From positions 620,001 to 684,000 of the forward strand of contig CP151667.1 of assembly GCA_038400315.1 (NCBI GenBank): DNA of 64,000 nt, given 5' to 3'. Shown one piece after another: positions 18,629 through 28,366 of the stretch. How positions within the stretch are numbered: the stretch's first letter is position 1; each line of letters opens with the position of its first letter. The translations under genes were made by a program, and so were the position numbers. The stretch comes from Isosphaeraceae bacterium EP7 (GTDB lineage Bacteria > Planctomycetota > Planctomycetia > Isosphaerales > Isosphaeraceae). Below the pieces are notes generated by a model. It was not told the origin of the DNA and ran no database searches. It saw only the letters and a program-made list of their open reading frames with translations.

Positions 18629-21442
18629 TCAGCGTGCCGGGCCGGGCACCGGATTGCCGTCGTTGTCCAGGATCTTGACCGGGCCGAGCTTGAGGTCTTT
18701 CAGCTTGGGCTCGACCGTCTTTCGGTCGCCCACGACCAGGATCGTCCGGGCGCCCGGCTCGACCACGCGGGCCATCTCCTCGCGAATCGCATCCAGGGGG
18801 ACGGCGGCGAGCCGGTCGAGATAGGTGGCCAGCTCGTCGTCGGGCAACCCGTGGACGGCCAGTTCGGCCAGCGCAGAGGTGATCCGGGTCGGGTCGCTGA
18901 AGTCGTCGGGGAAGCTGCGGGCCTCGGCGTCTCGGGCCACGCCCACTTCCTCGTCGGTCGGCGGGTTCTTCTCGACCAGGGCGTCCATCTCGGCCAAAAT
19001 CTCGCGCAAGGCGGGTGCCGTGGCGTCGCCCCGGACGTTGGTGCTGATCTGCCAGACGCTCCCCGCCCGGCGGTAGCTGAACATCGACCCTGCGCCGTAC
19101 GAATAACCGTTTCGCTCGCGCAGGTTCTGGTTGATCCGGCTGAGAAAGTCGCCCCCCAGTACGCGGTTGCCCAGGAGCGTGGCGAGGTACTTCGGGTCCT
19201 TGCGGTCGCCCCAGATCCGGCCGACGGCCAGCACGCTCTGCACGGCCCCGGGCTTGTCGATCAGGTAGATGGTCGTCGTCCCCGGCTCGCGCTCGACCTT
19301 GGAGCCGGCGACCTCGGGCCTGGGTGCCGCCTCGCCGGTCCAGCCCTTCAGGGCCGTTTCCAGCTGGGCGAAGATGGCCTCGGGCTCGGCGTCGCCCACC
19401 ACGATGAGCGTGGCCCCCTTCGGCCGGACGTGCGCCTTGTGGAACGCCCGTGCGTCGTCGGCCGTCAAGGACTTGACGGCCTCGGTCGTCCCGTCGGACG
19501 GGTTGCCGTAGGGATGATCCTTGCCGTAGAGCAACGACCTGAAGGCCCTGCGGGCGATCCACTGCGGGCTGTCGGGCCCCTGCACCAGGCCGGTCAGCTG
19601 GAGCTGCCGTTCGCGGTCGACGTCCTTGGCGTCGAACCTCGGTTGCGTCAGCATCTCGCCGACGAGCGTCATCGTCGGGCCGAAGTTGCGGGCGATGACC
19701 CCCACCGAGACGACGGTGTCATCCAGTCCCGCCATCGTGCCGACCGAGGCGCCCAGGGCGTCGAACGCCTCGGCCAGCTCGACGGCCGTCTTGTCCGCGG
19801 TCCCCTTGTCCATCAGGGTCGTCGTCAGGGTGGCCAGGCCCGACTTGCCCGCGGGGTCGTCGGCGGTCCCGCCCGGGATGATCAGCCGGGCGCCGATCAG
19901 CGGCAGGGTGGTCCACTTCGCGGCCCGCACTTCCAGGCCGTTGGAGAGCGTCTTGCGGACGAATTTGGGCGTCGACAGCGGCCGATCGGTGGCCGGGCCG
20001 GGCATCTTCGACCAGTCGGGCCCCGGGGCGGGCGCCCGCTCGGCGATGGCGGCCTCGGCTTCCTTCGATGGCTTCGGGCCGACCTGGACCGCCTGGGCCT
20101 CGGCCTCGCCGGGCTGGGCCGGCCTGACCACCAGGACGAGCGTCTCGGGGGGCAGATATTGCTTGGCCACCCGCAGGACGTCGGCGGGCGTCACGGCGGC
20201 ATGGCGCAGGTAATCCTCGCGGTAATACTCGGCGTTGTCCTTCTGCGCCGATCCCACCGCCAGGGCGATGGCCCGGCCCATCTGCGAGGTCAGGCGCTGG
20301 AACGAGCTCGACTCGAACTTCGCCTTCGCGCGGGCCATCTCGGCCTCGCCGGGCGCGGCCGAGCGGGCCTTCTCTACCTGAACCCGGAGCGCCTTCTCAA
20401 CGTCCTCGATCGTCTTCCCTTCGGCGGCGGTCGCCTCGATCCGGAATAGCCCGGCGATCTCCTTGGTGTCGCTGGACGCATTGACCTCGGTGGCCAGGCC
20501 CAGGTCGAGCACCAGGGCCCTGTGCAGCCTCGACGCCTCGCCGTCGGAGAGCAGGGCCGCCAGCAGGTCGAGCGCCGGGGTGTCGGGGTGGTCGTCGGCC
20601 ACGGTCGGCCACGACCAGTAGACCCTGGGCAGGGTCACGCGGTCGGCCTGCTCCATCCGTGCGCTGACGGGCGGGGACTCGGGGGCGACCACCTTGGCTG
20701 GGACGACGCCGGGCTTGAGCGGGTTGAAGTACTTGGCGATGAGCGCCTTGGCCTGCTCGGGGTCGAAGTCTCCGGCGAGGCAGAGCGTGGCGTTGGCCGG
20801 GTGGTAGAACTCGCCGAAGAACCGCCTGAGGTCGGCCAGCGACGACCCGTCGAGGTCGCGCATCGAGCCGATGACCGACCACGAGTAGGGGTGCCCCTCG
20901 GGGAAGAGCTTCGCCAGGATCGACTCCTCAGCCAGCCCGTAAGGGACGTTCTCGTAGCTCTGCCGCCGCTCGTTCTTGACCACCTCGCGCTCGGTGTCGA
21001 ACTTCGACTGGTCGAGCGCCGTCGGCAGGAACGCCAGCCGCTCGGCTTCCAGGTAGAGCGCCCGCTCGAGGTAATGGCTGGCGACCGTCTCGAAGTAGAC
21101 GGTCATGTCCTCGGACGTGAATGCGTTGGACTGGGCCCCCGTCTCTTGCAGCGGGATATCATAGTTGGGCACGTTCTTGGTGCCGCGGAACATCATATGC
21201 TCAAAGAAGTGGGCGAAGCCCGTCCGCCCCGCGCGCTCGTTCTTCGACCCGACGTGATACGCCACGGCGACCGTGACACGGGGCACGCTCGGGTCGCGGT
21301 GCAGCACCACCTTCAGACCGTTGCCCAGCTTGTAAGACTCCACCGCCAGCTTCGGCCCCTCGGGGCCCCCCGCCCCGATCGTCGCCGCCGCGACCAGGAA
21401 CCCCGCCGCCACCACCCAACGCCCGACTCGTCGCGATCTCAT
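18629..21442 (-). CDS. M16 family zinc metallopeptidase, two-domain, exported
   Basis: 937 residues from the ATG at 21442, which begins a signal peptide or membrane anchor (MRSRRVGRWVVAAGFLVAAA); the open frame upstream has no coding character. The inverted zinc motif HFFEH (HxxEH) is near residues 79-83, with the downstream Glu expected in the ETVASHYLERALYLEAERLAF region. A second M16 domain (from ~residue 470) lacks the motif, as usual for the inactive half. Such pitrilysin/PqqL-like enzymes degrade small peptides in the periplasm. First gene of a minus-strand run; divergent from the oxidoreductase at 21949. Confidence 0.93.
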   Translation of the reverse strand: MRSRRVGRWVVAAGFLVAAATIGAGGPEGPKLAVESYKLGNGLKVVLHRDPSVPRVTVAVAYHVGSKNERAGRTGFAHFFEHMMFRGTKNVPNYDIPLQETGAQSNAFTSEDMTVYFETVASHYLERALYLEAERLAFLPTALDQSKFDTEREVVKNERRQSYENVPYGLAEESILAKLFPEGHPYSWSVIGSMRDLDGSSLADLRRFFGEFYHPANATLCLAGDFDPEQAKALIAKYFNPLKPGVVPAKVVAPESPPVSARMEQADRVTLPRVYWSWPTVADDHPDTPALDLLAALLSDGEASRLHRALVLDLGLATEVNASSDTKEIAGLFRIEATAAEGKTIEDVEKALRVQVEKARSAAPGEAEMARAKAKFESSSFQRLTSQMGRAIALAVGSAQKDNAEYYREDYLRHAAVTPADVLRVAKQYLPPETLVLVVRPAQPGEAEAQAVQVGPKPSKEAEAAIAERAPAPGPDWSKMPGPATDRPLSTPKFVRKTLSNGLEVRAAKWTTLPLIGARLIIPGGTADDPAGKSGLATLTTTLMDKGTADKTAVELAEAFDALGASVGTMAGLDDTVVSVGVIARNFGPTMTLVGEMLTQPRFDAKDVDRERQLQLTGLVQGPDSPQWIARRAFRSLLYGKDHPYGNPSDGTTEAVKSLTADDARAFHKAHVRPKGATLIVVGDAEPEAIFAQLETALKGWTGEAAPRPEVAGSKVEREPGTTTIYLIDKPGAVQSVLAVGRIWGDRKDPKYLATLLGNRVLGGDFLSRINQNLRERNGYSYGAGSMFSYRRAGSVWQISTNVRGDATAPALREILAEMDALVEKNPPTDEEVGVARDAEARSFPDDFSDPTRITSALAELAVHGLPDDELATYLDRLAAVPLDAIREEMARVVEPGARTILVVGDRKTVEPKLKDLKLGPVKILDNDGNPVPGPAR

Positions 21443-21948
21443 GATTGGATCCGCCCCCGCAAGGCACCGACTCCGACCGCCCATCCAGGACTCGCGTGCC
21501 ATTCTACGAGAAGCGGCCCGGGGGGCGATGCGCCCATTGACAACTCGAATTGGGGCCGCCGAGCGCCCGGGACACGACTGGCGGACTGCGGAGGGCCGAT
21601 GGCGAGCGTGCGCGAGGCTCGCCCCCAACGTCCCATGCCGCGATTCCATGGAGGCGACAGAAGTCGTTTTTCAATATGGATTTGTGGCTCGATTTGGCCC
21701 GCCAAGGCTCGTCGATGTCGGGGATGCCCGGGGAATGTCCGGCCCGGTTACCGCGGGAGGGCCAATCGCCGCCGGAAGGATTCGCGGCCGCCATCGCCTC
21801 GACGGATCACGCTTTCGTCCGTTCGGTTTGCACCCGGGCAGTCTCCCTGGCACAATGGGGTTCCATCCCGGGGCTGGTTTGTCGCCGAGCGACTCGGCGA
21901 GGTTTGGCCGGCCCCGCCCCCGATCCCGCTCGCGGAGACCCCAATCCC
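21443..21948. other. Divergent intergenic region
   Basis: 506 bp between the M16 and oxidoreductase starts. Frames open through it have no domain and are not called. One sigma-70-like promoter is visible for the plus-strand gene (21828-21856). Nothing else was recognised. Confidence 0.5.
21828..21856 (+). promoter_or_regulatory. Candidate sigma-70-type promoter for the oxidoreductase gene
   Basis: TTGCAC at 21828-21833 and CACAAT at 21851-21856 with a 17-nt spacer. The predicted start is near 21863, ~85 nt before the ATG. Consensus match only. Confidence 0.4.
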
Positions 21949-23226
21949 ATGCGCGACAGCTCACGTCGGACGTTCCTGATGAACTCGTCGGCCACCGTGG
22001 CGGCGTCCGCCGCGCTGGCGTCGCTGGAGATCGCGGGCAACGCGTATGCCCGGGCCGATGACACGATCAAGGTCGGGCTCGTCGGCTGCGGCGGTCGCGG
22101 GACCGGGGCGGCCGAGCAGGCGCTGACGGCCGACAAGGGCGTCAAGCTCGTCGCCGTGGCGGACGCCTTCCAGAATCGGGCAGACAGCTGCCTGGAGCTG
22201 CTCAAGAAGAGCGCCGTCGGCAGCCAGGTCGACGTGCCCAGCGACAAGATCTTCATCGGCTTCGACGCCTACAAGAAGGTCATCGACGAGGTCGACGTCG
22301 TCCTGCTGACGTCCACCCCGCACTTCCGCCCCGAGCACCTGGCCTACGCCGTGGCCAAGGGCAAGCACGTCTTCATGGAGAAGCCGGTCGCCACCGACTC
22401 GCCGGGCGTCCGGTCGGTGCTCCAGTCGGTCGCCGAGGCCAAGAGCAAGGGTACTTCGATCGTCTCCGGCTTCTGCTGGCGGTATGACAAGCCCCGCCGC
22501 GAGACCATGAAGCACTACTTCGATGGCGCCGTCGGCAAGGCCGTGGCCGTCGAGACGACCTACAACTCGTCGGGCGTCTGGGAGCCCCCCAAAACCCGCG
22601 AAGAGGTGGGCTCCGAGATGGAGCTCCAGATGCGCAACTGGTACTACTACGACTGGCTCAGCGGCGACCACATCGTCGAGCAGGCCATCCACGGCATCGA
22701 CACGATGTGCTGGGCCCTGGGCGACAAGCCCCCCGTCCAGTGCTTCGGCGTCGGTGGCCGCCAGGTCCGGGTCGAGCCGAAGTACGGCAACATCTACGAC
22801 CACTTCTCGATCGTCTACGAGTACCCCGACAACGTCCGTGGCTACCACCAGTGCCGCCACTGGAAGGGGACGGCCATGCGCGTCAAGGATTACATCCTCG
22901 GCGAGAAGGGGGTCGTCGACGTCTTCGGTAACTCGATCTCCGGCGAGAACAAGTGGCGCTACCGCGGCGCCAAGAGCAACATGTACCAGGTCGAGCACGA
23001 CGAGATGTTCGCCGCGCTCCGCGCCGGCAAGACCCTGAATAACGGCGAAGAAGCCGCCAAGACGACCCTGGTCGCCATCATGGGCCGCATGGCCGCCTAC
23101 ACCGGCGAGGTCATCACCTACGAGGCGGCTCTGAACTCCAAGGAAGCGCTCGGGCCGAAGGAATACGTCTGGGGCGACGCCCCCCAGCGCCCCGTCCCCA
23201 TGCCCGGCCTGACCAAGTTCTCCTGA
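21949..23226 (+). CDS. Tat-exported Gfo/Idh/MocA family oxidoreductase
   Basis: 425 residues from the ATG at 21949, which gives a twin-arginine signal (SSRRTFLMNSSA followed by an Ala-rich stretch and cleavage near AYARA-DD). The Rossmann fold starts at ~residue 40 with VGLVGCGGRGTGA, and EKPVAT (~residue 144) is the family signature around the conserved Lys. The C-terminal alpha/beta domain includes the HIVEQAIHGIDTMCW segment, whose His is typical of the active site. It should use NAD(P)H-linked chemistry on sugars or inositol derivatives in the periplasm, with cofactor loaded before export. Large Tat-type expansions of this family are typical of planctomycetes. A hairpin follows at 23260. 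Confidence 0.93.
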   Translation: MRDSSRRTFLMNSSATVAASAALASLEIAGNAYARADDTIKVGLVGCGGRGTGAAEQALTADKGVKLVAVADAFQNRADSCLELLKKSAVGSQVDVPSDKIFIGFDAYKKVIDEVDVVLLTSTPHFRPEHLAYAVAKGKHVFMEKPVATDSPGVRSVLQSVAEAKSKGTSIVSGFCWRYDKPRRETMKHYFDGAVGKAVAVETTYNSSGVWEPPKTREEVGSEMELQMRNWYYYDWLSGDHIVEQAIHGIDTMCWALGDKPPVQCFGVGGRQVRVEPKYGNIYDHFSIVYEYPDNVRGYHQCRHWKGTAMRVKDYILGEKGVVDVFGNSISGENKWRYRGAKSNMYQVEHDEMFAALRAGKTLNNGEEAAKTTLVAIMGRMAAYTGEVITYEAALNSKEALGPKEYVWGDAPQRPVPMPGLTKFS

Positions 23227-23259
23227 TCGAGAAATCGGGCTAGAAGCCGATCGACCCAT

Positions 23260-23291
23260 CCGGGCCGGGCCATGAACGTGGCCCGGCCCGG
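23260..23291 (+). terminator. 12-bp-stem hairpin after the oxidoreductase
   Basis: Arms 23260-23271 and 23280-23291 are perfectly complementary around an 8-nt loop, 33 nt after the stop codon. No T-tract. Likely terminator. Confidence 0.6.
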
Positions 23292-23443
23292 CGTCGGTTC
23301 GAACAATCGGGCCGGGAAGGTCTGTGTTCCCAGGGGCCGGACTTCGGGTAAGATGGCCCGCGCCGCCGGGTCGCCAAACGCGTGGGTGTCGCGCCCGCGC
23401 CCGGCCCCAAGACACGATCCGCCTTGGACGACCAAGCCCGACG

Positions 23444-24604
23444 ATGAACGTCCTCATCCTGGGCGACGGCCCCGAGGAACGGGCCTGGGCCCTTGCCGTC
23501 GCCGGGCTCGATCCGCAGCACCGGGTCTGGGCCGCCTACCCGGGGTTCGCCGAGTTCCCTGAACTCGCCGGGCACGCCGACCTCGACGAGGCCCTGGCCA
23601 CCGCCGGGATCGACGCGGTCGTCGTCGGCGGGCCTCCGGCCCTGCGCTCCGAAGGCCTGCGCCGGTCGGCCGCGGCGGGCCTCCCCACCGTCTGCCTGCA
23701 CCCGCCCGGTGATGGGATCGACGTCGACGCTTACTACCAGGTGGCACTCAGTCGCCTGGAGACCGGCGCGATCGTCCTACCCTATCTTCCCGCCCGTTTG
23801 CACCCTGCCTTCCACGTGATCGAGGCGGCGGTGAAGGCCAATCCGGGGGCCTCGATCCGCCTGGAACTGGTCGTGAATCCCGACGCCGGAAGTCTCGTCG
23901 AGGCGGTCTTCCCGTCGGCCGTCGACCTCCTTCGCGCCTTGCTGGGCGAGGTCGAGGCGCTCTCGGCCAACGGCGATCCGCTGGGAGTCCGGCCCACATC
24001 CAGACTGCTCGTCCCCCTGAGAGGGCCCGGTGGCCGAGCCGCCGAGCTGCGCATCGAGACCGGACACGCCCGTTCGGCCCGCCTCGCTGTCGGCCTGCCG
24101 CAGGGTTCGTTGGTCTGGGAGTTCGACCCCGGTTTCCGGCAGCCGTCACGGCTCTTTCGCAGGGATCACGACGGTGGCGAGACGGTCGAGACCTACGACG
24201 ACTGGGACCCGCACGCCGCGATGCTCGACGCCCTGACTTCGGCCGTCGCCGGCGCCGAGCCGAGCCCCGGGTTGATCGACGGGACTCGCACGCTGGAACT
24301 GGCCTCGGCGGTCGTCCGCAGCCTGAAGCGGGGGCGGACCATCGACTTGCATTACGAGGAGATCTCCGAGGAGGGCTCCTTCAAATCGGTCATGACGTCG
24401 ATGGGCTGCCTCGTCCTGATGGGGTCGCTGTTCAGCCTGCCGATCGCCCTGGCCGGCCCGGCGATCGGCATGCCCTGGCTCATCTACCTGGCCTACCTCA
24501 TCCCGCCGGCCCTGGTCGTGTTCCTCTTGATGCAGTGCCTGAAGCTGGTCTTGCGCAAGCCGGCACCCGAGCCCGACTCCGACGCGGAGGGCGCGCGGCG
24601 TTGA
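23444..24604 (+). CDS. Gfo/Idh-like protein with C-terminal membrane anchor
   Basis: 386 residues from the ATG at 23444 (MNVLILGDGPEERAWALA). The N-terminal ~120 residues form a degenerate Rossmann fold with the Gfo/Idh layout, including an ALATAGIDAVVVGGPP strand. The signature EKP motif is missing, so catalysis is doubtful. Residues ~315-370 contain two hydrophobic helices, which would tether the protein to the membrane with the dehydrogenase-like domain in the cytoplasm. Its stop TGA overlaps the start TTG of the DedA gene as TTGA, so the two are probably translationally coupled and functionally linked. No specific function is known to me. Confidence 0.65.
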   Translation: MNVLILGDGPEERAWALAVAGLDPQHRVWAAYPGFAEFPELAGHADLDEALATAGIDAVVVGGPPALRSEGLRRSAAAGLPTVCLHPPGDGIDVDAYYQVALSRLETGAIVLPYLPARLHPAFHVIEAAVKANPGASIRLELVVNPDAGSLVEAVFPSAVDLLRALLGEVEALSANGDPLGVRPTSRLLVPLRGPGGRAAELRIETGHARSARLAVGLPQGSLVWEFDPGFRQPSRLFRRDHDGGETVETYDDWDPHAAMLDALTSAVAGAEPSPGLIDGTRTLELASAVVRSLKRGRTIDLHYEEISEEGSFKSVMTSMGCLVLMGSLFSLPIALAGPAIGMPWLIYLAYLIPPALVVFLLMQCLKLVLRKPAPEPDSDAEGARR

Positions 24605-25416
24605 TCGGCGACCTGGTCGGCAGGCATGGCTACCTCGGCATCTTCCTCCTGCTCTTGCTCGGGGGCCTGGGCCTCCCCGTGCCGGAGGAGGCGCCGATCA
24701 TCCTGGCGGCTGTGCTCTCGCACAAGCAGACGCTCTGGGGGCCCTATGCCTTCGCCGCCTGCATGCTGGGCGTGCTCGCCGGCGACTTCGTGGTCTACTT
24801 CATCGGCTACGTCTACGGCGAGAAGGTGCTGGGCCTGCGCCTGACGCGCAAGTTCCTCACCCGGCCGCGCGAGGCCCAGATCAAGGGATACTTCCACCGG
24901 CACGGCTTCAAGATCCTGATCCTCGGCCGGTTCGCCGCCGGCTTCCGGACCGCGGCCTACCTCACCGCGGGCATCCTGAAGCTGCCCCCCCTACGTCTCT
25001 TCCTCACCGACCTGGTCGCCGCCACGCTGTCGACATCGCTGATGTTCGGGCTCGGCTACCTCTTCGCCAATCAGATCGAGCACGCCCTGCACGACGTCCA
25101 GCGTGCGGTCGTCGTCACCGTTGCCCTCGGCCTGGCCATCTGGCTGCTGCATCGCTTCTACAAGGGCCGGATGCGTGGCGGGGCCGTCGTCGGCCCGAAG
25201 GTCCTGGTGCCCGAAGACGTCCAGCTCCCCCTGCCCGCCGACGACCTCCATTCGGGCTTCCACATCCACCCGCCTCGGCCGGCCGACGAGCCCGATCTCG
25301 ACCTGGTTCAGCCACTCCCGCCCGACTTGCCCATCCCGATCGAGCTGCCCGAGGTTCCCTCGGCCGACCCATCCCTGAGCGGCTCAAACCTCGGGCCCTC
25401 TCCCGTCGCCCGTTAG
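24601..25416 (+). CDS. DedA/VTT family membrane protein
   Basis: 271 residues if translation starts at the TTG at 24601, which overlaps the preceding stop (TTGA); an in-frame ATG at 24535 would need a 70-nt overlap and adds a non-conserved tail. The core has GLPVPEEAPIILA (near residue 22) and the signature GRFAAGFRTAAYLTAGI (~residues 105-121), plus four or five membrane helices. DedA proteins are undecaprenyl-phosphate or phospholipid flippases/transporters needed for envelope homeostasis. The C-terminal ~80 residues are a soluble Pro/Asp-rich tail not typical of the family. Confidence 0.88.
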   Translation: MIGDLVGRHGYLGIFLLLLLGGLGLPVPEEAPIILAAVLSHKQTLWGPYAFAACMLGVLAGDFVVYFIGYVYGEKVLGLRLTRKFLTRPREAQIKGYFHRHGFKILILGRFAAGFRTAAYLTAGILKLPPLRLFLTDLVAATLSTSLMFGLGYLFANQIEHALHDVQRAVVVTVALGLAIWLLHRFYKGRMRGGAVVGPKVLVPEDVQLPLPADDLHSGFHIHPPRPADEPDLDLVQPLPPDLPIPIELPEVPSADPSLSGSNLGPSPVAR

Positions 25417-25438
25417 ATCTGCGGCGGCCGACACTCCC

Positions 25439-25768
25439 TCAACGCTCACGCTGAGGCCCCTGGTCGAGCATGAAGTCGCGGAGCTTCTGGCGGGCGGGTT
25501 CCCACTCGCCCCCCTTCGCCTCGAAGACTATGGCGGCCAGGGCTTCATGGGCACCGTCGGGGAGCCGGCCGGCCTCATGGAACCGGTTCAAGCTCGTCGC
25601 ATTCCGCTCGAGCTGGCCCGCGTCCTTCATGCTGACGGCAGTGTAAAGCGCGTCGATGGTGGTGAAGACCTCCTTATCCGGCCCGATCGCCGGTGCACGG
25701 CCGCAACCGGCGGCCATGACGGTGCAGGACAGCAGCAAGGCCGCAAGCAATTCCACACGACGGATCAT
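25439..25768 (-). CDS. Small lipoprotein downstream of a DUF1559 gene
   Basis: 109 residues with a lipoprotein signal peptide; the lipobox MAAGC places the lipid-modified Cys at about residue 22. The mature part is mostly helical and charged and has no domain I recognise. It lies 84 nt after the DUF1559 gene on the same strand, a pairing seen again at 34239/34816. It converges with DedA (22-nt gap). Possibly an accessory of the pseudopilin-like protein; function unknown. Confidence 0.75.
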   Translation of the reverse strand: MIRRVELLAALLLSCTVMAAGCGRAPAIGPDKEVFTTIDALYTAVSMKDAGQLERNATSLNRFHEAGRLPDGAHEALAAIVFEAKGGEWEPARQKLRDFMLDQGPQRER

Positions 25769-25852
25769 CGCAGTGAGTCCCTCCCGAGGTTCACGATCAT
25801 CGTCCTGAAACGAGGCGGCCCGAGGCCCCTCGACCGTCCTGCTGAGTGCGGC

Positions 25853-26911
25853 TCAATAGTCGCCGCTGATCACTTCGCCCCGATTCCGCGTGGAGAGGGC
25901 GACCCACGTCAGGGGATAGATCGATTCCTTGATGAACCGGACGGAGCCGTCGCCAAAAAGGACACCCGCACCGCCTGGATGCTCGGAAAACATCTCGTCC
26001 GTGTGGCCAAACGGGTGGTTTGGCGCGTGGATGATGACGTTGGGATGGTCGCGAATGTCCGGGCCGCTGTGTGCACCAACGAGGTTGCCCCCGCTATTCG
26101 GCTCAGAAGGCCAGCGAGGCCTCTGCGGCGTGCAGGCGTAGGGGACCACCCCCACCCAGGTCGAGTCGCACAGGATCGAGGATCTCTCGCCCAGGAAGAC
26201 CGTGTTCGACAGGCCATCCGTGACATCCGCCACCCTGGTCCGCGAGTTCCGGTAAAACGGTCCGTCAATGACGTGGGGCCCGGCCCCCTGGATCGGCTCG
26301 GCCGAGTCGAAGTCGTACGAATACCGCTTCGTCCGACCCCAGGGCTGGTTGATCCCCGCGTTGGTGACGTAATGGCTGCGAGAGAAGATGACTTGCGGGG
26401 CGAACTCGCCCCCGTCGTTCGGACTGCCCGAATTGCCGTTCGTGTACCGGTGAAGCGCGAACGGAGCATCCCCGCCGGTGACCGACGGGCAGAGGAACAT
26501 CGCAAGTTTCGTCGTCGCACCGGTCGAGTTGTCGGGCGCCCAGCACGGCAGGTTCATGTTCAGGCTCGAAGACACCGGGGTTTGCTCGGCGTAAGGAAGC
26601 AGCAGCGTCCCCCAGGCGAACCCGGGGAGCGTGTTGATGTTCTCGTCCGGATAGCTGACCCCGTAGGCCGTTCCCGTCGCATTCGGGTCGCCGACGTAGG
26701 CAGGCGGGTAAGCACCGATCGCGGACTCGTAGTTGGCCAGGGCCAGGCCGAGCTGCTTGAGATTGTTCGTGCATTGGGCCCGACGCGCGGCTTCGCGGGC
26801 CGACTGGACCGCGGGTAGGAGCAGGGCAACGAGCACGCCGATGATGCTGATGACCACCAGCAGCTCGATCAGGGTGAAACCAACCCGAGAACGCCTCTGA
26901 CGGGAGGACAT
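25853..26911 (-). CDS. DUF1559 protein with prepilin-type N-terminus (copy 1)
   Basis: 352 residues. Residues 11-35 hold the type III/IV prepilin signature [17 protein letters not shown], with cleavage expected after the Gly and Glu+5 present. Then comes the family-typical [30 protein letters not shown]. The C-terminus carries the H-x-G-G-x-x-x-x-F-x-DGSVRF motif of the domain. DUF1559 proteins are hugely expanded in planctomycetes and are exported pseudopilin-like surface proteins of unknown role. A good promoter lies at 26986-27014. A lipoprotein gene follows. Confidence 0.95.
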   Translation of the reverse strand: MSSRQRRSRVGFTLIELLVVISIIGVLVALLLPAVQSAREAARRAQCTNNLKQLGLALANYESAIGAYPPAYVGDPNATGTAYGVSYPDENINTLPGFAWGTLLLPYAEQTPVSSSLNMNLPCWAPDNSTGATTKLAMFLCPSVTGGDAPFALHRYTNGNSGSPNDGGEFAPQVIFSRSHYVTNAGINQPWGRTKRYSYDFDSAEPIQGAGPHVIDGPFYRNSRTRVADVTDGLSNTVFLGERSSILCDSTWVGVVPYACTPQRPRWPSEPNSGGNLVGAHSGPDIRDHPNVIIHAPNHPFGHTDEMFSEHPGGAGVLFGDGSVRFIKESIYPLTWVALSTRNRGEVISGDY

Positions 26912-27258
26912 GTTCGTTTGCCTGATTTGGAGGGGAGGAAAAGGAGCGGCAGCCTCGTACCTTGAGGCTAATGCCTGCGATCGAAACTTTAATTTTAGTC
27001 GCAGTCCATGTCAAGTTTTGGTTAGCAGAAACTTTCTCTTCACGACGGTTAATATCCGAGGAACGCCGATCCATCGCGCCTTGATTCACCGAAGCTCGGC
27101 TCGGCGCCGTTGCGGGTCGATCCAGGGCATTGACCCTGCCGCGGCCCGGCCGCGATAATCAGGGCGGTGAAGCGACGGGCGCCGGCCCCGGCAAGTTGGC
27201 CGGCCGTCGGCCCGCGTGAGCCCCCCTGCTTCGCACCCGCCGACGGCGGCGGCCCGCG
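26912..27258. other. Divergent intergenic region with an AT-rich promoter segment
   Basis: 347 bp between DUF1559 copy 1 and ribF. The 26970-27060 part is markedly AT-rich and carries the promoter at 26986-27014 (minus). No gene is seen. Confidence 0.6.
26986..27014 (-). promoter_or_regulatory. Sigma-70-type promoter for DUF1559 copy 1
   Basis: On the minus strand a perfect TTGACA (27014-27009) and TAAAGT (26991-26986) are spaced 17 nt apart in AT-rich DNA, about 70 nt before the start codon. Strong consensus match. Confidence 0.65.
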
Positions 27259-28236
27259 ATGATCAGGGGATCGTGCCGAGGACTTCCGCGGGTGTTCACG
27301 CTTTCTCGGCTCGAAGACGTGCCGGCCCTGGCCCGCGGGGCCTACCTGGCGATCGGAAATTTCGACGGCGTCCACCGGGGCCATGCCCGGCTCATCGGCC
27401 GCCTCCGTGCCCTGGCCGACGCCGCGGGCGTGCCGGCCGTCGCGGTCACGTTCGACCCCCACCCGGTCGCCCTGCTGCGGCCCGAGTCGGCGCCGGTCCC
27501 CCTGGCCTGGACCGACCGCAACATCGAGCTTCTGGAGCAGGCCGGCGCCTCGGAGGTTGGCGTCTTCCGCACCGGTCCCTGGCTGCTGGAACTCACGGCC
27601 CGCGAGTTCTTCGACCGGGTGATCGCCGGGCAGTTCGCGGCGATCGGCATGGTCGAGGGCCCCAACTTCGGCTTCGGTCGGGCCCGTGGTGGCGACACCC
27701 GGCAACTTTCCGAATGGTGCGCCGACGCCGGGATCGCGCTCGAGGTGATCCCCCCCACCGAGGTCGACGGCCAGCTCGTCTCGTCGTCGCGCATCCGGGC
27801 CGACCTGGCCGAGGGCCGGGTGAGCGAGGCCGCGGCGCTGCTGGGGCGGCCCCATCGGATCCGAGGGATGGTCACGCACGGGGCGGGCCGAGGTGCCGGC
27901 CTGGGCGTGCCGACGGCCAACCTCGACGAGATCGACACCATCATCCCGGCGCATGGAGTCTATGCGGCCCTGGCCTACATCGACGGCGAAGGGACGCCCC
28001 TGCCGGCCGCCTGCAATGTCGGGCCGAACCCGACCTTCGGCGAGCAGGAGCAGAAGGTCGAGGCCCACCTGATCGATTTCCGGGGCGACCTCTACGGCCG
28101 GACGGTGCACCTCGACTTCCTCGAACGCTTGCGCGGCACCCGGCCGTTCGGCGGGCTCGAAGACCTGCTCACGCAGATCGCCGCCGACGTGGAGCGGTCC
28201 CGAGGGATCGCCGCCCGGGCGATCCGAGGGAACTGA
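27259..28236 (+). CDS. ribF: Bifunctional riboflavin kinase / FAD synthetase
   Basis: 325 residues, the usual RibF length. The N-terminal nucleotidyltransferase (FMN adenylyltransferase) has GNFDGVHRGH (~residues 34-43), the TFDPHP strand, and SSSRIR (~177). The C-terminal riboflavin kinase has the GRGAGLGVPTANL loop (~residue 214), the CNVGPNPTFG strand and a terminal helix. It converts riboflavin to FMN and FMN to FAD in the cytoplasm. Single gene; a strong hairpin follows and separates it from the convergent DUF1559 gene. Confidence 0.96.
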   Translation: MIRGSCRGLPRVFTLSRLEDVPALARGAYLAIGNFDGVHRGHARLIGRLRALADAAGVPAVAVTFDPHPVALLRPESAPVPLAWTDRNIELLEQAGASEVGVFRTGPWLLELTAREFFDRVIAGQFAAIGMVEGPNFGFGRARGGDTRQLSEWCADAGIALEVIPPTEVDGQLVSSSRIRADLAEGRVSEAAALLGRPHRIRGMVTHGAGRGAGLGVPTANLDEIDTIIPAHGVYAALAYIDGEGTPLPAACNVGPNPTFGEQEQKVEAHLIDFRGDLYGRTVHLDFLERLRGTRPFGGLEDLLTQIAADVERSRGIAARAIRGN

Positions 28237-28269
28237 TCGACGGCTCCGGATGCAAAGTCGGGAACGGAC

Positions 28270-28326
28270 GCAGCCCGCGGCATCGGGCCGCGGGCTGCCA
28301 GGGGCCGGTCCATCGTTGGGACCGGC
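28270..28326 (+). terminator. Two adjacent hairpins between ribF and DUF1559 copy 2
   Basis: The first has 12-bp arms 28270-28281 and 28287-28298; the second has 8-bp arms 28304-28311 and 28319-28326. They lie between convergent genes and probably form a bidirectional terminator. Confidence 0.65.
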
Positions 28327-28366
28327 GAGTCGGGGGTCGCCCTCGGAGGGGCGGCGGGCGATCAGA